DNA from: Prevotella sp.
GTDB taxonomy: Bacteria > Bacteroidota > Bacteroidia > Bacteroidales > Bacteroidaceae
Assembly (NCBI GenBank): GCA_017615355.1
Contig: JAGAAJ010000050.1
Span: 1-59,556, forward strand
Direction of reading: 5' to 3'
Length of the DNA: 59,556 nucleotides
A model generated the notes under the pieces. It did not search any database. It worked only from the letters and a program-made list of their open reading frames with translations, and had not been told where the DNA came from. Positions 25,336 through 34,448 of this stretch are shown here, in pieces (position 1 is the first letter of the stretch; every line of letters starts with the position of its first letter). Position numbers and translations under genes: made by a program.

Positions 25336-28300
25336 CTAATGGGCGATGTATTTCGAAAGCAGCTGCTCACCCTCGGCAACGGTAATGCCGCGACGACGGC
25401 AGTAGTCAGCCAGCTGGTCGCGGTCGATGCGGCCAACGGGGAAATAGCGGGCCTCAGGATGACAGATGAAGAGGCCGCAGATGGATGTCGAAGGCTGTAT
25501 CGAGTAATGGTCGGTGAGGGTGATGCCCAGCTGTCGCTCCGCGTCCAGACGGTCGATGACAATACGCTTCAGCGAATGGTCAGGACAGGTGGCATAGCCG
25601 AAGGCGACTCTGAGAATGTTGAGAGTTGAGCGTTCAGAGTTGAGAGACGTTTGTTCTGCTATGGAAGAGTCTCTAAACTCTAAACTCTTAACACTCAACC
25701 ATTCAGCAGCAGCTTCGGCCAGACGGGCGCAGAGGGCGTGATTCATCAGACGCTCGGCATCATCGGCAGGCTCGATGGTGGGACGGGCCACGACGGTGAA
25801 GAGGCCGATGGGCGACGGCTGCTGCTCGTCGTAATAGTCGGAGAGGCAGAGGTAGTGGCCTGCGGCACTCTGGCTGCGCAGCATGGGCAGGGTGGTGCCG
25901 TCGGCTAAAACGATGTCGTTGCCGCGACGTGTGGCCTCTTCGAATTGGAGCAGCGTCTGCACCTGAATACGGTCGTTGGCGATGGCATCCTGCAAGTATT
26001 GCTTGCCCTCGGCAAGGGTGCGCTCGGCCTCAGGATTGACCAGCAATTGCGGCAGCGTCTCGCCCTTGAAGCCCCAGAAGAGGAGGAACATGCGCCAGTC
26101 GATGAGGGGAAGGAGACACCCACCCAACAGACTCTCCCCCAGCCCCTCCCTATCAGGGAGGGGAGAAGATACTCCTTTTGCGGAAATGTCGCCTTGAAGG
26201 TAATTGCTCCCCTCCCTGATAGGGAGGGGCTGGGGGAGAGTCTGCTGTCCTTTTTTGTTGGCCTCGGCATAGGGTGTGAGTGGAGCGTGATGCTCCTCGT
26301 AGGCGTTGCGCATCTCCTCCTGCTCAGCCTTGATCTGGGCAATGGTGGTTGCGGCATCCATCTGAAGGTGCTTTGCGATGAGCGAGGTCTGCGAGGCATC
26401 GCCGCCGAAGATGACACAGCCATCATAGAGCGGAGCCAGCTTGACGGCAGTATGCAGGGCCGAGGTGGTGGCGCCTCCCACGACGATGGGCGTCTGCAAT
26501 CCTTCGCGCTGGAAGAGCTGACAGAGCTTCTCCATCTCTTTCAATGAGGGCGTGATGAGGCCGCTGATGCCCACAAGGCAGGGCTTACGCTTGATTGTCT
26601 CTTCGAGGATGGTCTCGCCGGGTACCATCACGCCGAGGTCGACAACGTCGAAGCCGTTGCAGCCCAGCACGATGCCGACGATATTCTTGCCGATGTCGTG
26701 CACGTCGCCGTTGGCGGTGGCCAGTACCACGCAGGGATGTGTGCTTTCCTCTTTCCTCTCTCCACTTTCCTCTTCTTTGATAAGCAATGCCACAGCGTCT
26801 TTCATCACCTGCGCCGACTTCACCACTTGCGGCAGGAACATCTTACCCTCGCCGAAGAGCTGGCCAATGTGCTCCATCGCCTGCATCAACGGCTTTTCTA
26901 TCACGTCGATAGGACGGCCGTATTTTTGCAGCGCCTCAGGTATGTCGTCGGCCAGATGCGAGCTGTCGCCCTTGGTCAGGGCGTAGGCGAGGCGGTCTTC
27001 GATAGGCTTGTCGCGCCAGGAGGATGCTTTCTCGTCGGATGAACTAACAGGCGTGCCAGGCGCAGATGAGGCGAGAAGGGAGGAGGCAAGGGCGATGAGT
27101 CGTTCGGTGGCGCCGTCATCGGTATTGAGGATGACGTCTTCGACAGCCTTGAGCAAGGCAGGGTCGATGTCGTCGTAGACCTGCAGCATCGAGGGGTTGA
27201 CGATGGCCATGTCGAGGCCGGCGCGAACGGCGTGATAGAGGAAGACGGAGTGCATGGCCTCGCGTACCTTATTATTACCGCGGAAGGCGAAAGACAGGTT
27301 GCTGACGCCGCCGCTGGTCTTCGCCAGGGGCAGATTCTCCTTGATCCACTTGACGGCACGGATGAAATCGACGGCGTAGGCCTGATGCTCCTTGAGGCCC
27401 GTGCCGACGGAGAGGATGTTTACGTCGAAGATGATGTCCTGTGGCGGGAAACCGATGGTAGTCAACAATTTATAGGCACGCTGGGCGATGGCTGTCTTAC
27501 GCTCGAAGGTGGTGGCCTGTCCTTCCTCATCGAAGGCCATCACCACGACGGCGGCACCCAGTCGGCGCAGCTCGCGGGCCTTGTTGAGGAAGTCCTCCTC
27601 GCCGTTCTTCAGGCTGATGGAATTGACGATGCACTTGCCCTGCGCGTTCTTCAGGCCTGCCAAGACCGTAGGCCAGTCGCTGGAGTCGATCATCAGCACG
27701 GAACGGCCCACGGCAGGGTCGTTGCTGATGTGGCGGCAGAAGGTCTGCATCTCCTGATGGCTGTCGAGCATCGCGTCATCCATATTGATGTCGATGATGC
27801 TGGCGCCGCCCTCTATCTGTTGGCGGGCCACGCTGAGGGCCTCGTCGTATTTCTTCTCAGCGATGAGACGGGCAAACTTGCGTGAACCGGCCACGTTGGT
27901 ACGCTCGCCAATGTTCGTCAGCATGGGCTGAGGGAGAGTGAGCGGCTCCAAACCCGATAGGTTAAGGGTGGAGGGTGGAAGGTTTTCCACCTTCCACCCC
28001 TTCCTTGGAGGAATGCCTTTCAGGGCTTGGCTGATGGCACGGATGTGCTGCTCGTTGGTGCCGCAGCAACCGCCGGCTATGTTCAGCAGGCCTGCCTCTG
28101 CCATCTGCCGCAGGTGGGCGGCAGTAAACTCGGGCAACTCATCGTATTCGCCCATCTCATTAGGCAGGCCGGCATTGGGATGTAATGACAAATAGACGGG
28201 AATCCGCGTGGCCAACTGCTCGACGAAGGGACGCAGCTCGCTGACGCCGAAGGAGCAGTTGAGACCGAAGCTGAGCAGGTGAGGATAGTGGCTGATGCTG

Positions 28301-28989
28301 ACGAAGAATGCCTCGAGCGTCTGACCCGTCAAAGTGCGTCCGCTGCGGTCGTTGATAGTAGCTGACACCATCACCTGTATGGGCTTTTCTCGGTGCTCGT
28401 TTAACTGTTGGATGGCATAGAGGGCAGCCTTTGTGTTCAGCGCATCGTAGCAGGTCTCCAGCAGCAGCAGGTCGGCACCTCCTTCCATCAGGGCATCGGC
28501 CTGCTCATAGTAGGCCGCTGCCATCTCGTCGAAATCCACCGTGCGCAGGGCAGGATTGTTCATGTCGGAAGCCAACGACAAGGACTTCGACGTAGGTCCC
28601 ATCGAGCCGGCAACCCAGATTCTGTTGAGAGTTGAGTGTTTAGAGTTGAGTGACTTTTGTTCTGCTGTGGAAATGTCACTCAACTCTAAACTCTCAACTC
28701 TAAACTCGTCCGCTACGCGACGGGCGATGCGTGCTCCCTCGAGAGCCATCAGCCGGGCCTTGTCAGCACAGCCGTATTCCTGCTGGCTGATGCGGTTGGA
28801 AGAAAAAGTGTTGGTGGAGATGATGTCGGCACCAGCCTCGATATACTGGCGATGGATATTGGCGATGACGTCAGGCTGTGTCAGACACAGTGCATCGTTG
28901 TTGCCTGTCAGGCCCAAGGACTGTATCTTGGTACCCATCGCACCGTCAAGAATCAGAATCCGCTGGCTTAATTGCTCCTCAATGCTCAT
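25336..28989 (-). CDS. metH: Cobalamin-dependent methionine synthase carrying in-frame palindromic inserts
   Basis: Transfers methyl from methyl-THF to homocysteine through B12. It has 1217 residues. The homocysteine barrel (1 to about 345) has zinc cysteines in GLNCSFG and GGCCGTNEQ. The pterin-binding barrel starts at [12 protein letters not shown] (about 360). The B12 module carries [12 protein letters not shown] (about 757), with the cobalt-ligand His. The activation domain ends with YATCPDHS and the C-terminal [11 protein letters not shown]. Four in-frame segments look inserted: residues about 95-122, 327-342, 916-954 and 1097-1124. All fall in variable loops or linkers, all are palindromic in DNA, and the frame and domains are intact. 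Transcribed from its own promoter at 29011-29041. Confidence 0.97.
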   Translation of the reverse strand: MSIEEQLSQRILILDGAMGTKIQSLGLTGNNDALCLTQPDVIANIHRQYIEAGADIISTNTFSSNRISQQEYGCADKARLMALEGARIARRVADEFRVESLELSDISTAEQKSLNSKHSTLNRIWVAGSMGPTSKSLSLASDMNNPALRTVDFDEMAAAYYEQADALMEGGADLLLLETCYDALNTKAALYAIQQLNEHREKPIQVMVSATINDRSGRTLTGQTLEAFFVSISHYPHLLSFGLNCSFGVSELRPFVEQLATRIPVYLSLHPNAGLPNEMGEYDELPEFTAAHLRQMAEAGLLNIAGGCCGTNEQHIRAISQALKGIPPRKGWKVENLPPSTLNLSGLEPLTLPQPMLTNIGERTNVAGSRKFARLIAEKKYDEALSVARQQIEGGASIIDINMDDAMLDSHQEMQTFCRHISNDPAVGRSVLMIDSSDWPTVLAGLKNAQGKCIVNSISLKNGEEDFLNKARELRRLGAAVVVMAFDEEGQATTFERKTAIAQRAYKLLTTIGFPPQDIIFDVNILSVGTGLKEHQAYAVDFIRAVKWIKENLPLAKTSGGVSNLSFAFRGNNKVREAMHSVFLYHAVRAGLDMAIVNPSMLQVYDDIDPALLKAVEDVILNTDDGATERLIALASSLLASSAPGTPVSSSDEKASSWRDKPIEDRLAYALTKGDSSHLADDIPEALQKYGRPIDVIEKPLMQAMEHIGQLFGEGKMFLPQVVKSAQVMKDAVALLIKEEESGERKEESTHPCVVLATANGDVHDIGKNIVGIVLGCNGFDVVDLGVMVPGETILEETIKRKPCLVGISGLITPSLKEMEKLCQLFQREGLQTPIVVGGATTSALHTAVKLAPLYDGCVIFGGDASQTSLIAKHLQMDAATTIAQIKAEQEEMRNAYEEHHAPLTPYAEANKKGQQTLPQPLPIREGSNYLQGDISAKGVSSPLPDREGLGESLLGGCLLPLIDWRMFLLFWGFKGETLPQLLVNPEAERTLAEGKQYLQDAIANDRIQVQTLLQFEEATRRGNDIVLADGTTLPMLRSQSAAGHYLCLSDYYDEQQPSPIGLFTVVARPTIEPADDAERLMNHALCARLAEAAAEWLSVKSLEFRDSSIAEQTSLNSERSTLNILRVAFGYATCPDHSLKRIVIDRLDAERQLGITLTDHYSIQPSTSICGLFICHPEARYFPVGRIDRDQLADYCRRRGITVAEGEQLLSKYIAH
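25618..25699 (-). repeat. 82-bp palindromic element, copy 2, in metH
   Basis: Arms of about 30 bp built from GTTGAGA-type heptamers flank a loop containing TTTGTTCTGCT. Same length and similar sequence as the element at 28624-28705. Encodes [17 protein letters not shown] within metH, read in the same frame and orientation as the other copy. Confidence 0.85.
26128..26244. repeat. 117-bp perfect inverted repeat in metH
   Basis: Arms 26128-26165 and 26207-26244 are perfect 38-bp reverse complements. Each arm has its own internal palindrome CCCCTCCCT-ATC-AGGGAGGGG. Length is exactly 39 codons. Within metH it encodes [12 protein letters not shown] on one arm and [13 protein letters not shown] on the other, in the linker between the B12 and activation domains. 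Confidence 0.9.
27965..28010. repeat. Short GC-rich palindrome in metH
   Basis: GGTGGAAGG and CCTTCCACC arms (9 bp) with extra purine/pyrimidine symmetry around them. Encodes [14 protein letters not shown] between the homocysteine and pterin domains, a segment that looks inserted compared with typical MetH linkers. Confidence 0.55.
28624..28705 (-). repeat. 82-bp palindromic element, copy 1, in metH
   Basis: Arms 28624-28654 and 28675-28705 (31 bp, two mismatches) consist of GTTGAGA/GTTTAGA heptamers, with a 20-nt loop. Encodes [17 protein letters not shown] just before the barrel strand [11 protein letters not shown] of metH. Confidence 0.88.
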
Positions 28990-29010
28990 GATTGTTTAGC
29001 TTTTGGGGTG

Positions 29011-29041
29011 CAAAGGTACGAATTACTAAGAAAAAAGCAAA
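29011..29041 (-). promoter_or_regulatory. Promoter of metH
   Basis: On the minus strand TTTG (29038-29041), 19 bp, TACCTTTG (29011-29018), 22 bp before the start. No cobalamin riboswitch is seen; the leader is too short for one. Confidence 0.7.
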
Positions 29042-29115
29042 AGAAAATGTTGTTTTTCTATCACTTCGGCACGGAAATTGCTGCTCATTATGTAAAAAAG
29101 AAAGGAGACATAGAT

Positions 29116-29784
29116 ATGGCATTTATTGACTATTACAAGATTCTTGGTGTTCCCAAGGACATAGCGCAGAAGGACGTGAAGAAGGCGTACCTGAAGCGTG
29201 CCAAGCAGTTTCACCCCGACCTGCACCCTGATGACCCGAAGGCAAAGGCAAAGTTTCAGGCGTTGAACGAGGCCTACGACGTCATTGGCGATCCTGAGAA
29301 GCGTCGCAAGTACGACCAGTATGGTGAGCAATGGCGCGAGGCAGAGCAGTTCGGACAGGGTGGGGGAGGATTCCACAGCTCTGGCGGCGGCTCGCCCTTC
29401 GATGGCTTCGACTTCAGCAATTTCCAGGGTGGCAGCGGCTTCAGCTCGTTCTTCGAGAATTTGTTTGGCGGACGTGGCGGCTCAGCTCACTTCAGCAGCA
29501 ACTTCGGCGGCTTCGGACGTCAGCAGGCACAGCCTCGCGAGACGCAGGCCAGCATCAACATCGACATGTACACGGCCTTGCTGGGTGGCGAGGTGATGGT
29601 GGGACTGAGCGGCGGACAGAAGCTGAAGCTGAAAGTGAAACCCGGTACACAGCCTGGCACGAAGGCACGTCTGCGTGGCAAAGGTCAGAATGGCACAGAC
29701 CTCATCCTGACCTACAATGTCACCCTGCCCTCACAGCTTAGTGAGCGTCAGAAACAATTGTTAGAGGAAATGCGCCGCGCGTAA
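29116..29784 (+). CDS. DnaJ-class co-chaperone, CbpA-type
   Basis: 222 residues from [12 protein letters not shown], with a purine-rich AAAGGAGA just upstream, one of the few Shine-Dalgarno-like sites here. The J domain (3-70) carries the HPD motif in FHPDLHPDD, so it can stimulate an Hsp70 ATPase. A Gly/Phe-rich segment follows (about 85-140), then one beta-sandwich substrate-binding domain. The cysteine zinc finger of DnaJ and the second C-terminal domain are lacking, so it is a short CbpA-like protein. The last 24 bp overlap the 3' end of kdsB on the other strand. Confidence 0.9.
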   Translation: MAFIDYYKILGVPKDIAQKDVKKAYLKRAKQFHPDLHPDDPKAKAKFQALNEAYDVIGDPEKRRKYDQYGEQWREAEQFGQGGGGFHSSGGGSPFDGFDFSNFQGGSGFSSFFENLFGGRGGSAHFSSNFGGFGRQQAQPRETQASINIDMYTALLGGEVMVGLSGGQKLKLKVKPGTQPGTKARLRGKGQNGTDLILTYNVTLPSQLSERQKQLLEEMRRA

Positions 29785-30525
29785 GAGATCTTCAGGTGTG
29801 TCGATGCCGACGGTCTCTACATCGGTGAGGCCCACCTTGATGCGATAGCCATTCTGCAACCATCGCAACTGCTCCAGACTCTCTGCTTTCTCCAGGGAGC
29901 TTTGGGGCAGTTTCGTTATTTGTGCCAATACCTCGCGGCGATAGGCATAGAGCCCCAAGTGCTTGAGGAACGGAAAATGCGTGAGCCACTCGCTTGGCTC
30001 CTTGCCCCGTATGAAGGGGATGACCGAGCGGCTAAAGTAGAGGGCATAGCCTCGCACGTCGCATACAATCTTCGGCGAGTTGGGATTCTGCACAGCCTCT
30101 ATCGTGTCGAACGGCTTTCCGATGGTGCCTATCTGCGTCTCGGCATCGTCGAAAAGATGCATCAGCGTCTCAATTTGCGAAGGCTGGATGAACGGCTCGT
30201 CACCCTGCACATTAATAATAACGTCGGCATCGGTGCCAATCTTCTCTGCCGCTTCCTGGATGCGGTCGGTGCCGCTCTGATGGTCGGAGCGAGTCATCAC
30301 GGCCTTGCCGCCAAAGCTCTCCACAGCATTGAAGATACGCTCGTCGTCGGTGGCAACGTAGACAGGGGAAAGGTGAGAGGGGAGAGGGGAGGAGTGTGAG
30401 TTGAGCGTCTTGTCAACTTGTTCATAAACTCTCTGTATGACGGTCTTGCCACCCAACATAGCGAGGGGCTTGCCGGGGAAGCGCGTCGATGCATAGCGCG
30501 CAGGGATGATGCCAATGAATTTCAT
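29761..30525 (-). CDS. kdsB: 3-deoxy-manno-octulosonate cytidylyltransferase
   Basis: Makes CMP-Kdo for lipopolysaccharide core. It has 254 residues from [21 protein letters not shown], the canonical nucleotide-binding start. VQGDEPFI and the C-terminal GIDTPEDL are present. A segment of about 15 residues (about 38-53, [10 protein letters not shown]) between VYEQV and VYVATDDE is extra compared with the family. It comes from a purine-rich low-complexity insertion at 30362-30412. The 3' end overlaps the dnaJ-like gene by 24 bp. kdsC lies at 52609. Confidence 0.96.
   Translation of the reverse strand: MKFIGIIPARYASTRFPGKPLAMLGGKTVIQRVYEQVDKTLNSHSSPLPSHLSPVYVATDDERIFNAVESFGGKAVMTRSDHQSGTDRIQEAAEKIGTDADVIINVQGDEPFIQPSQIETLMHLFDDAETQIGTIGKPFDTIEAVQNPNSPKIVCDVRGYALYFSRSVIPFIRGKEPSEWLTHFPFLKHLGLYAYRREVLAQITKLPQSSLEKAESLEQLRWLQNGYRIKVGLTDVETVGIDTPEDLLRAAHFL
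30362..30412. repeat. In-frame low-complexity insert in kdsB
   Basis: A run of GGGGAAAGGTGAGAGG-type purine repeats ending in GTGTGAGTTGAGCG, related to the GTTGAGA heptamer family. It translates to [15 protein letters not shown], close to the peptides encoded by the metH elements (STLN). Confidence 0.6.
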
Positions 30526-30593
30526 AATTGTGTTGAGATTTGACGGCAAAGTTACAAATATTTCTTAATTCTTTTGCCGAAAATCTTAAATTC

Positions 30594-30625
30594 TTTGTCT
30601 GCATACGTTTTTTTTTCTATCTTTG
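30594..30625 (+). promoter_or_regulatory. Promoter of MORN gene / glgB operon
   Basis: TTTG (30594-30597), 20 bp, TATCTTTG (30618-30625), 22 bp before the ATG at 30648. Confidence 0.8.
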
Positions 30626-30647
30626 TGGTTTGAAAACGTGAATACAC

Positions 30648-31769
30648 ATGAAACTGACAAAGATATTTCTCATTTTTAGTATAGCTCTCTTGCCTGTCGC
30701 AGCTTCTGCACAGAGCATCACTCAAGGTTCGTGTACCACTAAAGACGGCGGTGAATACATTGGTGAAATGTCACAGGGCAAGCCCAACGGCAAGGGAAAG
30801 ACCGTATGGAAAAACGGTAACTGGTATGATGGCCAATACGTAAAAGGAAAGCGCCAGGGCGAAGGCACCTATGTCTTCAGCGATGGCGAACGCTATGAAG
30901 GCCAGTGGCTCGACGATCATCAGCATGGTTTGGGCACTTATTGGTTCCTGAACAACAACCGTTACGAGGGCCTCTGGTTTAAAGACTATCAGCAAGGTCA
31001 GGGTGTGATGTACTATTATAATGGTGATGTCTATGATGGCATGTGGCATCAGGACATGCGTCAGGGAAAGGGGCGCTACACCTTTGCCAGCGGATCTTTC
31101 TATCAAGGCGAGTGGAAGGACGATATGAAAAACGGTAAGGGCCTTTTCAGCTGGAGTGACGGCTCATCCTACGACGGTGATTGGCTGAACAACAAGAAAC
31201 ACGGCAAAGGCACCTACAAATATGCCAGCGGCGACGTCTATCTGGGCGACTGGGCCGACGACCTGCAGGATGGTCGTGGCGTCTATCGCTTCCAGAATGG
31301 CGACACCTACGAGGGCGACTATCGGAAAGGTGAGCGCACAGGCAGCGGCATCATCACCTATGCCAACGGCGACAAGTACACGGGCCAGTTCCTCAATGGC
31401 GAGAAGAGTGGCGAGGGTACTGTGGTATGGTCCAACGGCAATACCTATGTAGGCCAATGGAAGGCCGATGCTCCCAACGGTAAAGGCAAGCTGACCAACA
31501 AGCAGGGCGACATACTGGAGGGTTTCTTCAAGGATGGTCTGCCCAATGGCGAGTGCATCGGTCACAAGACTGACGGCTCAAAGTTCAAGGCAGAGTTCAA
31601 GGACGGCAAACGCAACGGCAAGTCCATCGAGGAGAATAAAGACGGCGTGCGCTTTGAGGGCAACTATGTCAATGGTCGTCGTGACGGAGCCTTCCTTGAG
31701 AAAGACCGCAACGGCAACGTCACCGCCCAAGGTACCTACGTCAATGGCCGCCGACAGTTATCCCAGTAA
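30648..31769 (+). CDS. Exported MORN-repeat protein
   Basis: 373 residues. Signal peptide (about 1-22, ending ASAQ), then about 13 consecutive MORN repeats of 23 residues (YEGQWLDDHQHGLGTY, YDGDWLNNKKHGKGTY and so on) to the end. MORN repeats form elongated beta sheets that bind proteins or lipid headgroups. An exported all-MORN protein is probably a periplasmic or outer-membrane scaffold, but nothing specific can be said. First gene of a co-directional run with yhcH and glgB. The gaps carry related 9-bp repeats. Confidence 0.92.
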   Translation: MKLTKIFLIFSIALLPVAASAQSITQGSCTTKDGGEYIGEMSQGKPNGKGKTVWKNGNWYDGQYVKGKRQGEGTYVFSDGERYEGQWLDDHQHGLGTYWFLNNNRYEGLWFKDYQQGQGVMYYYNGDVYDGMWHQDMRQGKGRYTFASGSFYQGEWKDDMKNGKGLFSWSDGSSYDGDWLNNKKHGKGTYKYASGDVYLGDWADDLQDGRGVYRFQNGDTYEGDYRKGERTGSGIITYANGDKYTGQFLNGEKSGEGTVVWSNGNTYVGQWKADAPNGKGKLTNKQGDILEGFFKDGLPNGECIGHKTDGSKFKAEFKDGKRNGKSIEENKDGVRFEGNYVNGRRDGAFLEKDRNGNVTAQGTYVNGRRQLSQ

Positions 31770-31770
31770 T

Positions 31771-31806
31771 CCCAATGGCCTCATAGGCCCATTAGCCTCA
31801 TAAAAC
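31771..31806 (+). repeat. 9-bp CCCAATGGC-type array after MORN gene
   Basis: CCCAATGGC, CTCATAGGC, CCATTAGC, CTCATAAAA: 9-bp units (one of 8) directly behind the stop codon, matching the array after yhcH. Confidence 0.7.
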
Positions 31807-31822
31807 CTAAAAACACATAGCT

Positions 31823-32269
31823 ATGATTATCGACACATTAGACAACCTCGCCAGGTACGAGGCCGTGAACCCGCTCTTCAAGGATGTGGTGGAGTTCATC
31901 AAGAAGAACAATCTCAGCAAGTTCGAAGTGGGCAAGTATCCCATCAAGGACAAAGACCTCTTTGTCAATATCGCCGTCGCCAAGGGTAAGGCTCCTGACG
32001 AGGCCGTTATCGAGACTCACCGCAAGATGATTGACATCCAGATTCCCCTCGATGTGCCTGAGACCTACGGCTATACGCCGCTGTGCGACCTGCCCGAGGC
32101 TGAGTACAACGCCGAGAAAGACATCACCAAGTATCCCGACCTGATGGCAGAGAGCTTCGTCGACTGTCAGCCTGGCATGTTCGCCATCTTCTTCCCAGAG
32201 GACGGCCACGCTCCATGCATCTCTATGGCACCCGAAATCAAGAAAGCAATTTTTAAGGTAAAAGTATAA
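31823..32269 (+). CDS. YhcH/YjgK/YiaL family protein (DUF386)
   Basis: 148-residue cupin-fold protein. Starts MIIDTLDNLARYEAVNPLF and holds the family signatures THRKMIDIQIPL, YNAEKDI and FAIFFPEDGHAPCI (metal-binding His and acidic residues). YhcH members are linked to sialic acid or sugar anomer metabolism. The neighbour glgB does not point to sialic acid, so the substrate is open. Confidence 0.92.
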   Translation: MIIDTLDNLARYEAVNPLFKDVVEFIKKNNLSKFEVGKYPIKDKDLFVNIAVAKGKAPDEAVIETHRKMIDIQIPLDVPETYGYTPLCDLPEAEYNAEKDITKYPDLMAESFVDCQPGMFAIFFPEDGHAPCISMAPEIKKAIFKVKV

Positions 32270-32305
32270 CCCATAGGCCCCATTGGACCTATTGGCCCCA
32301 TAATC
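32270..32305 (+). repeat. 9-bp CCCATTGGC-type array after yhcH
   Basis: Four exact 9-bp units (CCCATAGGC, CCCATTGGA, CCTATTGGC, CCCATAATC) begin at the base after the yhcH stop codon and end 9 bp before the glgB start. Confidence 0.8.
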
Positions 32306-32314
32306 AACAAAACT

Positions 32315-34360
32315 ATGGCAAAAGCAAAGAAACAGACAATAGAAGAGGCCCCCAAGCATATTGGCCTCGTACAGAACGACGGTTGGCTGGAACCCTACGA
32401 GGATGCCATCCGCGGACGCCACGACCACGCCGTGTGGAAGATCAACCAGTTGACGCAAAACGGAAAGAAGACGCTGAGCGACTTTGCCACCGGCCACCTC
32501 TATTTCGGCCTGCACAAGTTGACACGCGGCTGGGTATTCCGTGAGTGGGCTCCCAACGCCACCGACATCTATCTCATCGGCGACTTCAACGACTGGAAAG
32601 AGGATGAGAAATATCGTATGAAGCGAGTTGCCGGCACAGGCAACTGGGAGCTGAAGCTGAAGGAGAAAGACCTGCAGCACGGCCAGCTCTACAAGATGAA
32701 GGTGAAGTGGAACGGCGGCGAGGGTGAGCGCATCCCTGCCTGGACGCGCCGAGTAGTGCAGGACGACCAGACGAAGATTTTCTCCGCTCAGGTGTGGAAT
32801 CCTGCTGTGCCTTACGTCTGGAAGAAGGCCGGCTTCAAGCCCAAGAAGAACCCGCTGCTCATCTACGAGTGTCATGTGGGCATGGGCCAGGATGCCGAGA
32901 AGGTGGGCACTTACACGGAATTCAAGGACAACGTGCTGCCTCGTGTGGCCAAGGACGGCTACAACTGCATTCAGGTGATGGCCATTCAGGAGCATCCCTA
33001 CTATGGCAGCTTCGGCTATCACGTCTCTTCGTTCTTCGCACCCAGCAGTCGCTTCGGCACACCAGAGGAGCTGAAGGCTCTTATCGATGAGGCCCACAAG
33101 CTGGGCATCGCAGTCATCATGGACATCGTGCACTCACATGCCGTGAAGAACGAGGTGGAAGGACTGGGCAACCTTTGCGGCGACCCCAACCAGTTCTTCT
33201 ATCCCGGCGACCGCCACGAGCATCCGGCTTGGGACTCGCTCTGCTTTGACTATGGCAAGGACGACGTCATCCATTTCCTGCTCTCCAACTGCAAATACTG
33301 GTTGGAGGAGTTCCGCTTCGACGGCTTCCGCTTCGACGGCGTCACCTCGATGCTCTATTATAGTCACGGTCTTGGCGAGGCCTTCGGCGGCTATGGTGAC
33401 TACTTCAACGGACATGAGGATGACAATGCCATCTGCTATCTCACGCTGGCCAACAGCCTTATCCACGAGGTGAATCCCGATGCCATCACCATCGCCGAGG
33501 AGGTGAGCGGTATGCCTGGTTTGGCAGCAAAGTTCGAGGATGGCGGCTTCGGTTTCGACTACCGTATGGCCATGAACATCCCCGACTACTGGATCAAGAC
33601 CATCAAGGAGCAGGCTGACGAGAACTGGAAGCCCAGCTCGATATTCTGGGAGGTGAAGAATCGCCGCCCCGATGAGAAGACCATCTCCTATTGTGAGAGC
33701 CACGACCAGGCACTCGTCGGCGACAAGACCATCATATTCCGACTCATTGATGCTGATATGTACTGGCACTTCGCCAAGAAGGACATCAACGGCGTGGCTG
33801 AGCGAGGCATCGCCCTGCACAAGATGATACGTCTCGTCACCGCTGCTGCCATCAATGGCGGCTACCTCAACTTTATGGGCAACGAGTTCGGCCATCCTGA
33901 GTGGATTGACTTCCCCCGCGAGGGCAATGGCTGGAGTTACAAGTATGCCCGCCGCCAATGGAATCTCGTAGACAACAAAGACCTGTGCTACCATTGGCTG
34001 GGCGACTTCGACCGTGAGATGCTGAAGGTGATCAAGAGCGTGCGCAACTTCCAGCAGAAACCCGTGGTGGAAATCTGGCACAACGACGGCGACCAGGTGC
34101 TGGCCTTTATGCGTGGCGACCTGCTCTTCGTGTTCAACTTCTCGCCTACGCAGTCGTTTACCGACTATGGTTTCCTGGTGCCGACAGGCTCGTATGACGT
34201 GGTGCTCAACACCGACTCGAAGGACTTCGGCGGCTTTGGATTCGCAGACGATAGCGTCACCCACTTCACCAACTACGATCCGCTCTATGTGAAGGATCAT
34301 AAGGAGTGGCTGAAGCTCTATATCCCTGCCCGTAGTGCGGTGGTGCTGAAGAAAAACTAA
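32315..34360 (+). CDS. glgB: 1,4-alpha-glucan branching enzyme (GH13)
   Basis: Adds alpha-1,6 branches to glycogen in the cytosol. It has 681 residues. An N-terminal CBM48-type sandwich (FREWAPNATDIYLIGDFNDW, about 70-90) comes first. The GH13 barrel has DIVHSHAVKNE, nucleophile Asp in FDGFRFDGVTSM, acid/base Glu in TIAEEVSGMPG and SHDQALVGDK, and a C-terminal beta domain follows. The length fits the short Bacteroidetes GlgB without an extra N1 module. It is third in the MORN-yhcH-glgB run. Confidence 0.96.
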   Translation: MAKAKKQTIEEAPKHIGLVQNDGWLEPYEDAIRGRHDHAVWKINQLTQNGKKTLSDFATGHLYFGLHKLTRGWVFREWAPNATDIYLIGDFNDWKEDEKYRMKRVAGTGNWELKLKEKDLQHGQLYKMKVKWNGGEGERIPAWTRRVVQDDQTKIFSAQVWNPAVPYVWKKAGFKPKKNPLLIYECHVGMGQDAEKVGTYTEFKDNVLPRVAKDGYNCIQVMAIQEHPYYGSFGYHVSSFFAPSSRFGTPEELKALIDEAHKLGIAVIMDIVHSHAVKNEVEGLGNLCGDPNQFFYPGDRHEHPAWDSLCFDYGKDDVIHFLLSNCKYWLEEFRFDGFRFDGVTSMLYYSHGLGEAFGGYGDYFNGHEDDNAICYLTLANSLIHEVNPDAITIAEEVSGMPGLAAKFEDGGFGFDYRMAMNIPDYWIKTIKEQADENWKPSSIFWEVKNRRPDEKTISYCESHDQALVGDKTIIFRLIDADMYWHFAKKDINGVAERGIALHKMIRLVTAAAINGGYLNFMGNEFGHPEWIDFPREGNGWSYKYARRQWNLVDNKDLCYHWLGDFDREMLKVIKSVRNFQQKPVVEIWHNDGDQVLAFMRGDLLFVFNFSPTQSFTDYGFLVPTGSYDVVLNTDSKDFGGFGFADDSVTHFTNYDPLYVKDHKEWLKLYIPARSAVVLKKN

Positions 34361-34388
34361 TTGGCGATTGGTTCTTGGCTTTTGGCTA
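34361..34388 (+). repeat. Four 7-bp TTGGNNN units after glgB
   Basis: TTGGCGA, TTGGTTC, TTGGCTT, TTGGCTA in exact heptamer register directly after the glgB stop. A single CCTAAACGACC motif (34435-34445), shared with the GH43 insert at 36.4 kb, lies between this and the next gene. Confidence 0.75.
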
Positions 34389-34448
34389 ACTGCCAATAGA
34401 TAAAGGCTATCATAAACAACCAGCCGACAGATTTCCTAAACGACCGGA

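Noticed and set aside
28990-29115. Cobalamin riboswitch in front of metH
   Set aside because: The metH leader is only about 15 nt from the predicted start site, far too short, and no B12-box is seen.
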